Part shown: positions 1 through 8,689 of the stretch, piece by piece
Layout of the letters: the number at the start of each line of letters is the position of its first letter
Position numbering within the stretch: position 1 is the first letter of the stretch
Origin: Ignavibacteriota bacterium
GTDB taxonomy: Bacteria > Bacteroidota > Ignavibacteria > UBA10030 > UBA6906
NCBI GenBank assembly: GCA_016707525.1
Contig: JADJHP010000001.1
Coordinates: 558,001-622,000, forward strand
Direction of reading: 5' to 3'
Length of the DNA stretch: 64,000 nt
Made by a program: the position numbers and the translations under genes
The notes under the pieces: generated by a model
Databases searched by the model: none
What the model was told of the DNA's origin: nothing
What the model saw: the letters and a program-made list of their open reading frames with translations, nothing else

Positions 1-252
1 ATCCTCCAGGAGATGCTGGAACAGTACAAGGAGTATCAGCACCACGCTCCGACGGAAGTGCGCGACAACATGGCGAAGGCGTACGCATGCCGATCCGCCA
101 TCAAGTCGGGTGACCCCCTGACGGAAAAGGAAATGCGTTCCCTGATCGATCAGCTCTTCGCCACCTCCATGCCGTATGTCTGTCCTCATGGCCGCCCGGT
201 GGTGCTCCGCATCTCGACCGATGAACTGGACCGCCGGTTCGGCCGGAAATGA
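1..252 (+). CDS. mutL: DNA mismatch repair protein MutL, C-terminal end (partial)
   Basis: This is the 3' end of a gene that begins before the window; the frame is open from base 1 and stops at 252. The visible 83 residues match the MutL C-terminal dimerisation/endonuclease domain: an ACRSAIKSGD segment, an EM-SLIDQLF helix and the CPHGRP motif followed by a terminal ELDRRFGRK. In MutL endonucleases the C-P-H-G-R-P stretch supplies metal ligands, so this protein probably has nicking activity in mismatch repair. MutL couples mismatch recognition by MutS to strand removal. The first ATG at 13 is internal, not a start. Confidence 0.9.
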   Translation: MLQEMLEQYKEYQHHAPTEVRDNMAKAYACRSAIKSGDPLTEKEMRSLIDQLFATSMPYVCPHGRPVVLRISTDELDRRFGRK

Positions 253-295
253 TGCAAGTCTCGCCGAAAGTATGTATACTGAGCGGGAATGATGG

Positions 296-1900
296 ATGGA
301 GGGATGGATGGGTGGGCAGCGATTCACGACGGTCAGCGGACAGGACATCAAGCCGCTGTATACCCCTGCTGACGTAGCGGGGAAGGATCCTTCACGAGAG
401 CTCGGCAACCCCGGGGAGTATCCGTATACGCGCGGGATCTATGGTTCGATGTACCGCGGGAGGCTGTGGACCATGCGGCAGTTCGCAGGGTTCGGCACAC
501 CCGAGGACACGAACGAGCGCTACCACTACCTGCTCGGGCACGGGCAGACCGGCCTTTCGGTGGCGTTCGATCTTCCGACGCTGATGGGGTGCGACTGTGA
601 TGATCCGCTCGCCGAAGGCGAGGTCGGGATCTGTGGCGTCTCGGTGAGTTCGTTGGCGGACATGGAAGCGCTCTTCCGCGGGATCACGCTGAAGGACGTT
701 TCCACATCCATGACGATCAACGCGCCGGCGGCGATGGCCCTTGCGTTGTATATCGTCGTCGCCGGGCAGCAGGGCGCGAAGCCGTCGGAGCTCCGCGGAA
801 CGATCCAGGCGGATATTCTGAAGGAGTACATCGCGCAGAAGGAATGGATCTACCCGCCGCGGCCTTCGATGCGGATCGTGACGGACATGATCGAGTACTG
901 CACACAGGAAATGCCGCTCTGGCACCCGGTGTCGGTGAGCGGGTATCATATCCGGGAGGCGGGTTCCACCGCCATCCAGGAGCTGGCATTCACGCTGGCG
1001 GACGGGTTCGCGTACGTGGAAGCGTGCATCGAGCGGGGCATGGATGTGGATGCCTTTGCGCCGCGGCTCTCGTTCTTTTTCAATTCGCATCTGGACTTCT
1101 TCGAGGAGATCGCCAAGTTCCGCGCCGCACGCCGGATCTATGCGAAGCGGATGAAGGAGCGCTACGGCGCGCGTGACCCCCGTTCGATGACGTTGCGGTT
1201 CCATACGCAGACCGCAGGATGCACGCTCACCGCGCAGCAGCCGGAGAACAACATCGTCCGTACCGCGTTCCAGGCGCTGGCCGGAGTCCTCGGCGGGACG
1301 CAGTCGCTCCATACCAATTCTATGGATGAGACGCTCGCCCTTCCCGGCGAGAAGGCGGTGAAGATCGCGTTGCGCACGCAGCAGATCATCGCGCATGAGA
1401 CGGGCGTCGTGAACACGGCGGACCCGTTGGGGGGGAGTTATTTCATCGAGTCGTTGACGGACACGATGGAGGCCGGTGCGGAGGAGTATTTCCGGCGGAT
1501 CGATGCCCTCGGAGGCGTGATCCCTGCCATCGAGCAGGGGTTCTTCCAGCGCGAGATCGCCGATGCGGCGTACCGGTACCAGCGGGCGCTGGACGAAGGG
1601 GAGAAGGTGATGGTCGGGGTGAACAGCTTCACGGAAGAGCATGAGAAGGTGGAGATCCCGATCCTGACGATCTCACCGGATGTGGAGGCGTCGCAGCGCA
1701 GGCGCATCGCTGCCGTCCGCGCCTCCCGGGATGGACATGCCGTGGAACAAGCCCTTGCCGCGCTGCGGGATGCCGCGGCGGGGGATGCGAATCTGATGCC
1801 GCCCCTCATCGCGTGCGCCCGCGCGTACGCGACGGTGGGGGAGATGTGCCGCACGCTCGCTGCGGTGTTCGGCACGCACGAAGAGAGTGTGGCATTCTAA
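296..1900 (+). CDS. B12-dependent acyl-CoA mutase, large subunit (isobutyryl-CoA mutase-like active site)
   Basis: 534 residues, matching the substrate-binding TIM-barrel half of the methylmalonyl-CoA mutase family, with no C-terminal B12-binding domain, so a separate small subunit must exist elsewhere. The CoA-binding stretch IYGSMYRGRLWTMRQF aligns with Tyr75 to Tyr89 of Propionibacterium MutB. The position of Tyr89 is Phe63 here, and the position of Arg207 is Gln181 (in LKEYIAQKEWIYPP). Phe/Gln at these two sites is the known signature of isobutyryl-CoA mutase (IcmA), whereas Tyr/Arg binds the carboxylate of methylmalonyl-CoA. The catalytic-site His is kept (SGYH, His218). An in-frame ATG at 308 sits just behind GGAGGG and could be the true start. 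Mutase family is certain; substrate assignment is inference from two residues. Confidence 0.85.
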   Translation: MEGWMGGQRFTTVSGQDIKPLYTPADVAGKDPSRELGNPGEYPYTRGIYGSMYRGRLWTMRQFAGFGTPEDTNERYHYLLGHGQTGLSVAFDLPTLMGCDCDDPLAEGEVGICGVSVSSLADMEALFRGITLKDVSTSMTINAPAAMALALYIVVAGQQGAKPSELRGTIQADILKEYIAQKEWIYPPRPSMRIVTDMIEYCTQEMPLWHPVSVSGYHIREAGSTAIQELAFTLADGFAYVEACIERGMDVDAFAPRLSFFFNSHLDFFEEIAKFRAARRIYAKRMKERYGARDPRSMTLRFHTQTAGCTLTAQQPENNIVRTAFQALAGVLGGTQSLHTNSMDETLALPGEKAVKIALRTQQIIAHETGVVNTADPLGGSYFIESLTDTMEAGAEEYFRRIDALGGVIPAIEQGFFQREIADAAYRYQRALDEGEKVMVGVNSFTEEHEKVEIPILTISPDVEASQRRRIAAVRASRDGHAVEQALAALRDAAAGDANLMPPLIACARAYATVGEMCRTLAAVFGTHEESVAF

Positions 1901-1936
1901 GCAGCGTACAGCAACGTATCACATGATGAGGAAGCA

Positions 1937-3028
1937 ATGACCAGATCCAAAGTCGCCGTTTTGAAAACGACCCCTGCAACCGTGTTGCAGGACTACGCGC
2001 GTCTTGCAGAACTGGCGGGGATGGAGCAGGCGTTGAGCAAGAATGCGACGACGATCCTGAAGGACAATATTTCATGGCACTTCCCGTTCCCGGCGGCGAA
2101 TACGACGCCGTGGCAATTGGAAGGGTCCATTATCGCGCTGAAGAACGCCGGCTACAAGGACATCACCGCTGTCCAGAACAAGACCGTGGTGACGGATGCC
2201 TTCAAGGGCGAGGATCTGAACCGCTACGTGCCCATCTTCAAGAAATATCAGATCCCCGTGCTCTTCAACTTCCGGGATGCGGACATGAAGTGGGTCCCGA
2301 TCACGCCGAAGAAAAAGATGCACGTCCTCGACCGGATCTTCCCCGAAGGGATCCGCATACCGGATTACTTCGCCGGCAAGAATATCGTGCACCTGCCGAC
2401 CGTGAAGTGCCACATCTACTCCACGACCACCGGCGCCATGAAGAACGCGTTCGGCGGGCTGTTGAATACCAAGCGGCACTACACGCATTCCTGGATCCAT
2501 CGGACGCTGGTTGACCTCCTGGCGATCCAGAAGGAGATCCATGCCGGCGTGTTCGCATTCATGGATGGCACCACGGTCGGCAATGGCCCCGGGCCGCGTA
2601 CGATGTTCCCGGTCGTGAAGGACTACATCCTCGCGAGTGCCGACCAGACCGCCATCGATGCCGTTGCCGCGAAGATGATGGGCTTCGATCCCATGTCGAT
2701 CGAGTTCATCCGCGTCGCGCACGAGGACGGCCTCGGGGTCGGGGATCCGCGCGAGATCGAGATCGTGGGTGCGGACATCAGCAACGAATCGTGGGGCTTC
2801 AAGGTCGGGAACAACGGCGCCAGCATGTTCGGCAACCTGGCGTGGTTCGGACCCCTCAAGTTCGCGCAGAAACTCTTCTTTCACACCCCCCTCGTCCACG
2901 CGTTCATCTTCGCCTCGGAAGCGTACCACGATTACTACCGCTGGCCGCTGAAGGACCGCGCGACGTTCGAGAACTGGCGTGCGACAACGCCATGGGGCAC
3001 GATGTTCCAGCAGTATGAGAAGATGTAA
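1937..3028 (+). CDS. DUF362 domain-containing protein
   Basis: 363 residues with the features of the DUF362 family: an N-terminal KVAVLKTTPATV strand, a central NIVHLPTVKCH segment, the MKNAFGGLLNTKRHYTH stretch, and a C-terminal AFMDGTTVGNGPGPR...ADQTAIDAVAAKMMGF core. Family members often carry ferredoxin clusters, but no C-x2-C-x2-C array is visible here. The function of the family is not established. It follows the mutase after 36 bases and has an AGGA ribosome-binding site (GATGAGGAAGCA) before ATG, so the two may be co-transcribed. No signal peptide or membrane helix is evident; likely cytoplasmic. Confidence 0.85.
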   Translation: MTRSKVAVLKTTPATVLQDYARLAELAGMEQALSKNATTILKDNISWHFPFPAANTTPWQLEGSIIALKNAGYKDITAVQNKTVVTDAFKGEDLNRYVPIFKKYQIPVLFNFRDADMKWVPITPKKKMHVLDRIFPEGIRIPDYFAGKNIVHLPTVKCHIYSTTTGAMKNAFGGLLNTKRHYTHSWIHRTLVDLLAIQKEIHAGVFAFMDGTTVGNGPGPRTMFPVVKDYILASADQTAIDAVAAKMMGFDPMSIEFIRVAHEDGLGVGDPREIEIVGADISNESWGFKVGNNGASMFGNLAWFGPLKFAQKLFFHTPLVHAFIFASEAYHDYYRWPLKDRATFENWRATTPWGTMFQQYEKM

Positions 3029-3045
3029 GGAGCTGCGATCGCATC

Positions 3046-3933
3046 GTGACATCGAAGGCCCGGGCTGAGGCAGCGCTGCTGTCCATGACCCTCATCTGGG
3101 GCGGGACGTTCCCCATCGTGAAACTCACGATGGAGTTCGTCTCGCCCGTCTTGCTTGTAGCGATCCGGTTCTCGCTGGGGACGCTGATCCTGCTCCTGTT
3201 CTTCCGGAAGCGGATCTTCCCGCTCCCTCCGGGTGCCGTGGGGAAGGGGAGTGTGCTCGCGCTCTTCCTCTTCCTTGGATTCGTGGCGCAGAATATCGGG
3301 CTGACGGTGACCACGGCCTCGAAATCGGCATTCATTACCGGACTCATGGTGTTGTTTGTTCCGCTCCTGCAGTTCGTGATCGAACGGAAACCGCCGAAGA
3401 TCGGCAACATTGCAGGCATCTTCGTGGTGGTGGGCGGCCTCTGGCTGCTGACCTCGCCAGAAGGGGCTGCGCTCAACAGCGGGGATGCACTCACGCTGGT
3501 CTGTGCCGTGCTCTTCGCGATCTACATCGTCTATCTCGATGTCATCTCGCGGGATATGTCCGCCGTGCAATTGCTGTTCATGCAGATGGCGGCGACGACG
3601 GTGTTCGCGGTGATCGCCACCGCCGGATTTGAGCACGTGTATTTCGTCTACGACATCACGGCGGTCAGCGGGATGCTCTACCTGACCCTGTTCGCGACCC
3701 TGCTCACGACATACGTCCAGACCCGTTACCAGAAGGAGACCACACCGACGCGCGCGGTGGTGATCTTCTCGGTCGAGCCGGTCGTTGCCGCGGTCCTCTC
3801 GTATTTCATCCTCGGCGAGGTCCTGGGAACCGCCGGCATCGTCGGCGGTGCCCTCATCATCGGCGGGGTGCTGCTGTCCGAACTCTCGGACAACATCCCG
3901 TTGCTCAATCGCTCGCTGGGGAGTGCATCTTGA
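3046..3933 (+). CDS. DMT-superfamily (EamA) transporter
   Basis: 295 residues, strongly hydrophobic, with about ten transmembrane helices arranged as two EamA repeats (roughly residues 5-135 and 150-285). The first repeat opens with SMTLIWGGTFPIVKL and the second contains ILGEVLGTAGIVGGALIIGG, both typical of the drug/metabolite transporter superfamily. It should be an inner-membrane exporter or permease for a small metabolite; the substrate cannot be read from sequence. GTG start at 3046 with an AAGGAG ribosome-binding site, 17 bases after the DUF362 gene, suggesting one transcription unit. Confidence 0.88.
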   Translation: MTSKARAEAALLSMTLIWGGTFPIVKLTMEFVSPVLLVAIRFSLGTLILLLFFRKRIFPLPPGAVGKGSVLALFLFLGFVAQNIGLTVTTASKSAFITGLMVLFVPLLQFVIERKPPKIGNIAGIFVVVGGLWLLTSPEGAALNSGDALTLVCAVLFAIYIVYLDVISRDMSAVQLLFMQMAATTVFAVIATAGFEHVYFVYDITAVSGMLYLTLFATLLTTYVQTRYQKETTPTRAVVIFSVEPVVAAVLSYFILGEVLGTAGIVGGALIIGGVLLSELSDNIPLLNRSLGSAS

Positions 3934-3973
3934 CTTTCAGACAGTGCAGGTGTATCATAGGGCGATCGGTGTA

Positions 3974-4246
3974 ATGGAAGCGCGCGTGCACATCATCGTC
4001 CACGGACTCGTCCACGGTGTCGGATTCCGGTGGTTCGTGGCGCGCGAGGCGGGGGCGCTCGGCCTCCGCGGCCATGTCAGCAACCGGCCGGAGGGGACCG
4101 TGGAGATCGAGGCCGAAGGCGATCGGTCGCTCCTCGAAGCGTTGATCGCCCACGTGAAGGTGGGTCCGCGCTCCGCACAGGTGCGCGACCTTCACATCGA
4201 ATGGCAACAACCACGGAAGGACACGAGGCCCTTTGAGATCCGCTGA
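3974..4246 (+). CDS. acyP: acylphosphatase
   Basis: 90 residues, the usual length of acylphosphatase, which hydrolyses carboxyl-phosphate bonds such as acetyl phosphate. The family signature is complete: HGLVHGVGFRWFV with the phosphate-binding Arg19, and GHVSNRPEGTVEI with catalytic Asn37. The open frame extends upstream to 3785 inside the transporter gene, but homologous sequence begins at the ATG at 3974, so that start is chosen. The 3' end overlaps ispF by 14 bases. Confidence 0.92.
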   Translation: MEARVHIIVHGLVHGVGFRWFVAREAGALGLRGHVSNRPEGTVEIEAEGDRSLLEALIAHVKVGPRSAQVRDLHIEWQQPRKDTRPFEIR

Positions 4247-4733
4247 GAATTCCATTCCGCGCGTCGGATTCGGTTATGACGTCCATCGGCTCATCACGGG
4301 CCGTCCGCTCGTGCTCGGCGGTGTGGAGATCGGGCACACGCATGGCCTCGACGGCCACTCGGATGCCGATGTCTTGATCCATGCCATCATGGACGCGCTG
4401 CTCGGCGCGGCGGCACTGGGCGACATCGGGAAGCATTTTCCGAACACCGACCCGCAGTACCGGGGGATCTCCAGTGTTCACCTCCTCGCACATGTCGGCC
4501 GGCTTCTCGAAGCGAAGGGGTACGCCCTCGTGAACATTGATGCCACGCTCATCCTGGAGGTTCCGAAGATCCTTCCGCATGTTCCCCGGATGCAGGAGAA
4601 CATCGGTGCAGCGCTGGGGGTCGATCCCGGCCGCATCTCCATCAAAGCCACCACCGGCGAAGGCATGGGCTTCGTCGGCCGTCGTGAAGGCGCGGCCGCC
4701 CATGCGGTCGCGGCTCTCGTCCAACTCCCGTAG
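4233..4733 (+). CDS. ispF: 2-C-methyl-D-erythritol 2,4-cyclodiphosphate synthase
   Basis: 166 residues. IspF cyclises 4-diphosphocytidyl-2-C-methyl-D-erythritol 2-phosphate in the MEP isoprenoid pathway. The metal-binding residues are visible: Asp16 and His18 in GYDVHRL and His50 in HSDADVLIH; the LGDIGKHFPNTDP and TTGEGMGFVGRREG motifs are also present. It uses a TTG start at 4233, inside the end of the acylphosphatase gene, which fits homologous N-termini. The rare start and 14-base overlap suggest translational coupling. Confidence 0.95.
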   Translation: MRSAENSIPRVGFGYDVHRLITGRPLVLGGVEIGHTHGLDGHSDADVLIHAIMDALLGAAALGDIGKHFPNTDPQYRGISSVHLLAHVGRLLEAKGYALVNIDATLILEVPKILPHVPRMQENIGAALGVDPGRISIKATTGEGMGFVGRREGAAAHAVAALVQLP

Positions 4734-4756
4734 CCCTTCACACGCAAGGACGTTCC

Positions 4757-5374
4757 GTGCAAGAAGCCTTCCAGTATCTGAGCAGCATCGATCCATTGTA
4801 TGTCTATGCCCTGGTCATGGGCCTGGCCCTGGTGGAGAATCTCTTCCCGCCGTCACCCAGCGACGTGATGATCGTCGCGGCCGGGACGCTCGTGGGCATG
4901 GGACATGTGTCGTTCATCCCCGCCTTGCTGAGCGCGACCGCGGGCAGCACGCTCGGTTTCATGATCATGTATAAGATCGGCGATTGGTTCGGTGACCACA
5001 TCCTGGAGCAAGGAAAGATCAAGTTCCTTCCCCTTGAACAGGTTCACCGCGTCGAGCGATGGTTCCAGAAATACGGCTACATGATCATCGTGATCAACAG
5101 GTTCCTGACCGGAACACGCGCCGTGGTTTCGTTCTTTGCCGGGATGTCCGAGCTGAAACTCCTGCCCACAACAGGCCTGTGCTTCATCAGTGCTCTGGTG
5201 TGGAACGCGATCCTGATCCTTTCCGGATACTATCTGGGGGAGAACTGGGACCGCATCAGCTTCTTCATCTCGACGTACAGCCAGATCGTGACGACCATCG
5301 TCGTTCTTGTGGTCCTTGTCTGGGCGGCGCGGTTCGTGTACAAGCGGACGAATGGCCGCAAGCCCAAACTCTGA
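4757..5374 (+). CDS. DedA family membrane protein
   Basis: 205 residues with four to five membrane helices and the DedA/VTT-domain features: an early VENLFPPSPSDVMIVAAGTL stretch and a central FLTGTRAVVSFFAG loop with the conserved arginine. DedA proteins act at the inner membrane in lipid (undecaprenyl phosphate or phospholipid) translocation and envelope homeostasis. GTG start at 4757. The stop codon overlaps the start of the following PAP2 phosphatase, and the two may work on the same undecaprenyl or phospholipid substrate; that link is inference. Confidence 0.9.
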   Translation: MQEAFQYLSSIDPLYVYALVMGLALVENLFPPSPSDVMIVAAGTLVGMGHVSFIPALLSATAGSTLGFMIMYKIGDWFGDHILEQGKIKFLPLEQVHRVERWFQKYGYMIIVINRFLTGTRAVVSFFAGMSELKLLPTTGLCFISALVWNAILILSGYYLGENWDRISFFISTYSQIVTTIVVLVVLVWAARFVYKRTNGRKPKL

Positions 5375-5985
5375 TGGATATCCTCCTTGGTGTCGATACG
5401 ACGCTGTTCGTTTTCCTGAATGCCACGATCGCGACGCCGCTCGGCGATCTGGTGTGGCCGTTCATCACGGACTACGACAAGAACCTGTACATCCGCATCC
5501 TTCTCGTCGGTGTGTGGCTCGCGCTCATGATCAGGGGTGGGAAGCGTGGCCGCACCGCGGCGCTCCTCCTTGTGCTGGTGATCGTGTGCTCCGACCAGCT
5601 CAGTAGTTTCGTGATCAAGCCCCTTGTGGACCGGCCGCGCCCATGTCATACGGTGGAGGGCGCCCCCGTCGTTGCGAATGTGCATCTGCTCGTGGGCTGT
5701 GGGGGAGGGAGAGCGTTCCCCTCCTCGCACGCCGTCAACAATTTCGCGGTGGCGACGCTCTTCGCGTTCTTCTACCGGCGGGCCAGGATATGGTTGTTCG
5801 TGTGGGCCGCCCTCGTTGCATTCTCCCGCGTTGCGGTGGGCGTGCACTTCCCTCTGGATATCGTTGGCGGGGGGCTCATCGGGTGGGGCGTCGCATCGGT
5901 CATCCTCCAGGCCTGGGCACTCGCCGGGCGTACGGTCGCACCATGGTTGAAGCTGGAACCCGCAGGAGGAACCCCGCATGCGTGA
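5374..5985 (+). CDS. PAP2-family membrane phosphatase
   Basis: 203 residues with about five membrane helices. The three phosphatase motifs of the PAP2 family are visible: K-PLVDRPRP, PSSHAVN (usually PSGH; here Ser replaces Gly) and SRVAVGVHFPLDI with its catalytic His and Asp. Members dephosphorylate undecaprenyl pyrophosphate, phosphatidic acid or phosphatidylglycerol phosphate on the outer face of the inner membrane. The ATG at 5374 overlaps the TGA of the DedA gene, and the 3' end overlaps lnt by 8 bases, so a DedA-PAP2-lnt envelope-lipid operon is likely. Confidence 0.88.
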   Translation: MDILLGVDTTLFVFLNATIATPLGDLVWPFITDYDKNLYIRILLVGVWLALMIRGGKRGRTAALLLVLVIVCSDQLSSFVIKPLVDRPRPCHTVEGAPVVANVHLLVGCGGGRAFPSSHAVNNFAVATLFAFFYRRARIWLFVWAALVAFSRVAVGVHFPLDIVGGGLIGWGVASVILQAWALAGRTVAPWLKLEPAGGTPHA

Positions 5986-7651
5986 CGAAGTCGTGGACCT
6001 GAAACGGTGGCACCGCCTCCTTCTCGCGATGCTGTCGGGAGTGATGCTCGGCTTTTCCTTCCCGCCGTTCCACCTTGGATTCCTTGCAGCCTTCGGACTC
6101 GTGCCTCTGCTGACAGCCCTGCGGGGGTTGGATGGCATTCGTGTACCGCTGCGCTATGTGTATCTTGCCATGCTCGTGTTCCACGCGATCACGATCAACT
6201 GGACCGGCGGGTATGCGCACGGCAACGATCCCTATATGATGATCGCCGGCACCGTCACCATTCTCATCCATCCGTTCTTCTATTACCTGCCGATGGGCGT
6301 ATTCCTTCTCCTGCGGAAGCACTTCGGCCCCGCACGGGCATTGTTCTTTCTGCCCTTCCTGTGGGTGGGTTACGAGTACAGTCATTCGTTGAGTGAATGG
6401 TCGTTCCCGTGGCTCACCCTCGGCAACAGTCAAACGTTCGATCTTGCAAGGATCCAGTTCATCGAGTACACCGGTGTGTGGGGGCTCTCGTTCTGGCTCC
6501 TCGCGGTGAATGTCCTCGTGTACATCGTCTGTTTCCGGGTCATCGAAGACCTCCGCGCGAGCTGGCGCACGTCGACACGGGTGATCGCCGTTGCGACGAT
6601 CGTCGTGGCACTCGCACCGTCCGTGTATGGACTCTTCGTCCTTGCCAACGCATCTGCCGGAGAGGTTGCCCCGGATGATCCGCGTGGGCTGAACGTAGGC
6701 ATCATCCAGTCGAACGTTGACCCCTGGGACAAGTGGAAGGCAAACGGGTTCGAAACCCATGCGCTCTATATGGACCTGACCAAACGGCTCATGGACAGTG
6801 TGGGGTCTCCGGGGCCGGATATCGTACTCTGGCCGGAGACCGCTGCACCACTTGATGTGCTCGGCTCCCAGAATGCCCCGGTCCTGTCGTCGATCAAAGA
6901 ACACCTCTCCACCTGGAACACCTCGCTTCTCACAGGATTGCCGCATAAGGTCGTGTATGCGGACTCTGCGAGCGCGCCGAAGAGTGCCCGGAGAGAGAAG
7001 GTGAGCGGCACGAGATACGACTGGTACAACGCCGCAGCGTTCATCCAGCCCGACACGGTGGCTCCCGCGTGGTACGGCAAGATGAAGATGGTGCCCTTCG
7101 CCGAGCGAATTCCCTATGCGGACATGTTCCAGTTCTTTGATTTCCTTCGCTGGGATGTCGGCATCGGAGGGTGGCAGATCGGGCCGGACACCACGATCTT
7201 CCATGATGTACGTACCGGAGCCCGCTTCTCGACGATCATCTGTTACGAATCCACGTATCCGGGCTTCGTTGCCGGGTTCGTGCGGCGCGGGGCGGAATTT
7301 ATGACGCTCATCACCATCGACAGCTGGTGGGACCACATGTCGGGTGCGTATCAGCACCAGCAGATCGCCGTGCTGCGTGCTGTGGAGAACCGCCGGTGGA
7401 TCGCACGGTGTGCCGTGGGGGGCATTTCGTGCACGATCGATCCTTTCGGGCGTGCCCATGGTGCCACGACGTTGTTCACCGAGCGGTTGTTGAGCAGCCG
7501 CATCGTGCGGAGCACGGACCAGACGTTCTATACGAAACATGGGGACCTGCTGGGCGACATGTGCCTCTGGCTCTCGGTGGTCGCACTCGCAGCAGGACTC
7601 GGACAATCGTTCCTTACCCGAAAACGGACGCTCGCATGGCAGCAGCAATGA
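5978..7651 (+). CDS. lnt: apolipoprotein N-acyltransferase
   Basis: 557 residues. Lnt adds the third acyl chain to the N-terminal cysteine of lipoproteins at the inner membrane. The N-terminal half has about six membrane helices beginning with MLSGVMLGFSFPPFHLGFLA; the C-terminal half is a nitrilase-like domain. The catalytic triad can be placed at Glu287 (WPETAAP), Lys368 (GKMKMVPFAER) and Cys422 (IICYEST), equivalent to Glu267, Lys335 and Cys387 of the E. coli enzyme. A last helix precedes the C-terminus. Its presence agrees with the lipobox-bearing GDPD protein encoded nearby. Confidence 0.95.
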   Translation: MRDEVVDLKRWHRLLLAMLSGVMLGFSFPPFHLGFLAAFGLVPLLTALRGLDGIRVPLRYVYLAMLVFHAITINWTGGYAHGNDPYMMIAGTVTILIHPFFYYLPMGVFLLLRKHFGPARALFFLPFLWVGYEYSHSLSEWSFPWLTLGNSQTFDLARIQFIEYTGVWGLSFWLLAVNVLVYIVCFRVIEDLRASWRTSTRVIAVATIVVALAPSVYGLFVLANASAGEVAPDDPRGLNVGIIQSNVDPWDKWKANGFETHALYMDLTKRLMDSVGSPGPDIVLWPETAAPLDVLGSQNAPVLSSIKEHLSTWNTSLLTGLPHKVVYADSASAPKSARREKVSGTRYDWYNAAAFIQPDTVAPAWYGKMKMVPFAERIPYADMFQFFDFLRWDVGIGGWQIGPDTTIFHDVRTGARFSTIICYESTYPGFVAGFVRRGAEFMTLITIDSWWDHMSGAYQHQQIAVLRAVENRRWIARCAVGGISCTIDPFGRAHGATTLFTERLLSSRIVRSTDQTFYTKHGDLLGDMCLWLSVVALAAGLGQSFLTRKRTLAWQQQ

Positions 7652-8685
7652 TCGATCTTAGAAGCGATACCCTCACGCGTCCATCGAAGGCCATGCGCCA
7701 GGCGATGGCCGAAGCGGAGGTCGGTGACGATGTGTTCGGTGAAGATCCGACGGTGAACCGGCTTCAGGACCGGGTGGCCGAACTCCTCGGGAAGGAGCGC
7801 TCGTTGTTCGTTGCGAGCGGGACCATGGGGAATCAGCTCTGCATCAAGACACATACCCATGCCGGCGATGAGGTGATCGCAGAGGCCGGAGCGCATGTGT
7901 TCTTTTACGAGACGGCCGGTGCGGCGTTCCTCTCATCCGTGCAGATCTTCCAGGTGAAGGGGACGCGCGGCGTGCTGTCGGCGGACGATGTGCAGCAGGC
8001 GATCCGTCCGGACATCTATTATATGCCGAAGACCCGCCTCCTCTGCCTCGAGAATACGCACAATCGTGCGGGTGGCGCGGTGTATCCGTTGGAGGCGTTC
8101 GCCTCGATCGCGCAGTTCGCCCACGGTGCGGGACTGAAGGTGCACCTGGACGGTGCACGCCTGTGGAATGCCTGTGCGGCAACGGGAGTGGATGCGGCCG
8201 GGTACTGCCGCCACGTGGACTCCGTGTCGGTGTGCCTTTCGAAAGGGCTCGGTGCTCCGGTCGGCTCCGTGATCGCCGGGTCAAAGGACTTCATCGATGA
8301 GGCACGGCACTACCGGAAGATCTTTGGCGGGGGGATGCGGCAGGCCGGGATCCTTGCGGCGGCGGGGCTCTATGCATTGGACCACAACGTTGCCCGGCTC
8401 GCGGATGATCATGAACGTGCCCGTGCATTCGCCGGAACGGTCGGTGCCGTACCGGGCGTCGCCATCGACATGGCCACGGTGCAGTCGAACATCGTCATCA
8501 TGGATACCACGGGAACGGGCATCGGTGCGGGGGAATGGGCAAAGCGGTTTGGAGATGCCGGCGTACGCCTCAGTCAGGCGAGCGACCATACGTTGCGGGC
8601 GGTGACGCACCTGGATGTCAGTGCGCAGGATGTGCAGGATGCTGCAACGCGTCTCGTGCGCGTCCTGACGTCCCCCCTCACATGA
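7648..8685 (+). CDS. ltaE: low-specificity L-threonine aldolase
   Basis: 345 residues of the fold-type I PLP aldolase family that cleaves threonine or allo-threonine to glycine and acetaldehyde. Visible hallmarks are IDLRSDTLTRPS at the N-terminus, GDDVFGEDPTVNRLQ, the HLDGARLWNA motif that contacts PLP, and SVSVCLSKGLGAPVGS with the PLP lysine in SKG. The ATG at 7648 overlaps the lnt stop as ATGA and matches the usual family N-terminus; an ATG at 7636 in the same frame is possible. The gene ends only 4 bases from the convergent barrel gene, with no obvious terminator between. Confidence 0.93.
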   Translation: MIDLRSDTLTRPSKAMRQAMAEAEVGDDVFGEDPTVNRLQDRVAELLGKERSLFVASGTMGNQLCIKTHTHAGDEVIAEAGAHVFFYETAGAAFLSSVQIFQVKGTRGVLSADDVQQAIRPDIYYMPKTRLLCLENTHNRAGGAVYPLEAFASIAQFAHGAGLKVHLDGARLWNACAATGVDAAGYCRHVDSVSVCLSKGLGAPVGSVIAGSKDFIDEARHYRKIFGGGMRQAGILAAAGLYALDHNVARLADDHERARAFAGTVGAVPGVAIDMATVQSNIVIMDTTGTGIGAGEWAKRFGDAGVRLSQASDHTLRAVTHLDVSAQDVQDAATRLVRVLTSPLT

Positions 8686-8689
8686 GGGG

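Noticed and set aside
5900..7648. 582-codon minus-strand frame opposite lnt
   Set aside because: Arg/His/Pro-rich shadow without motifs; lnt has complete catalytic residues.
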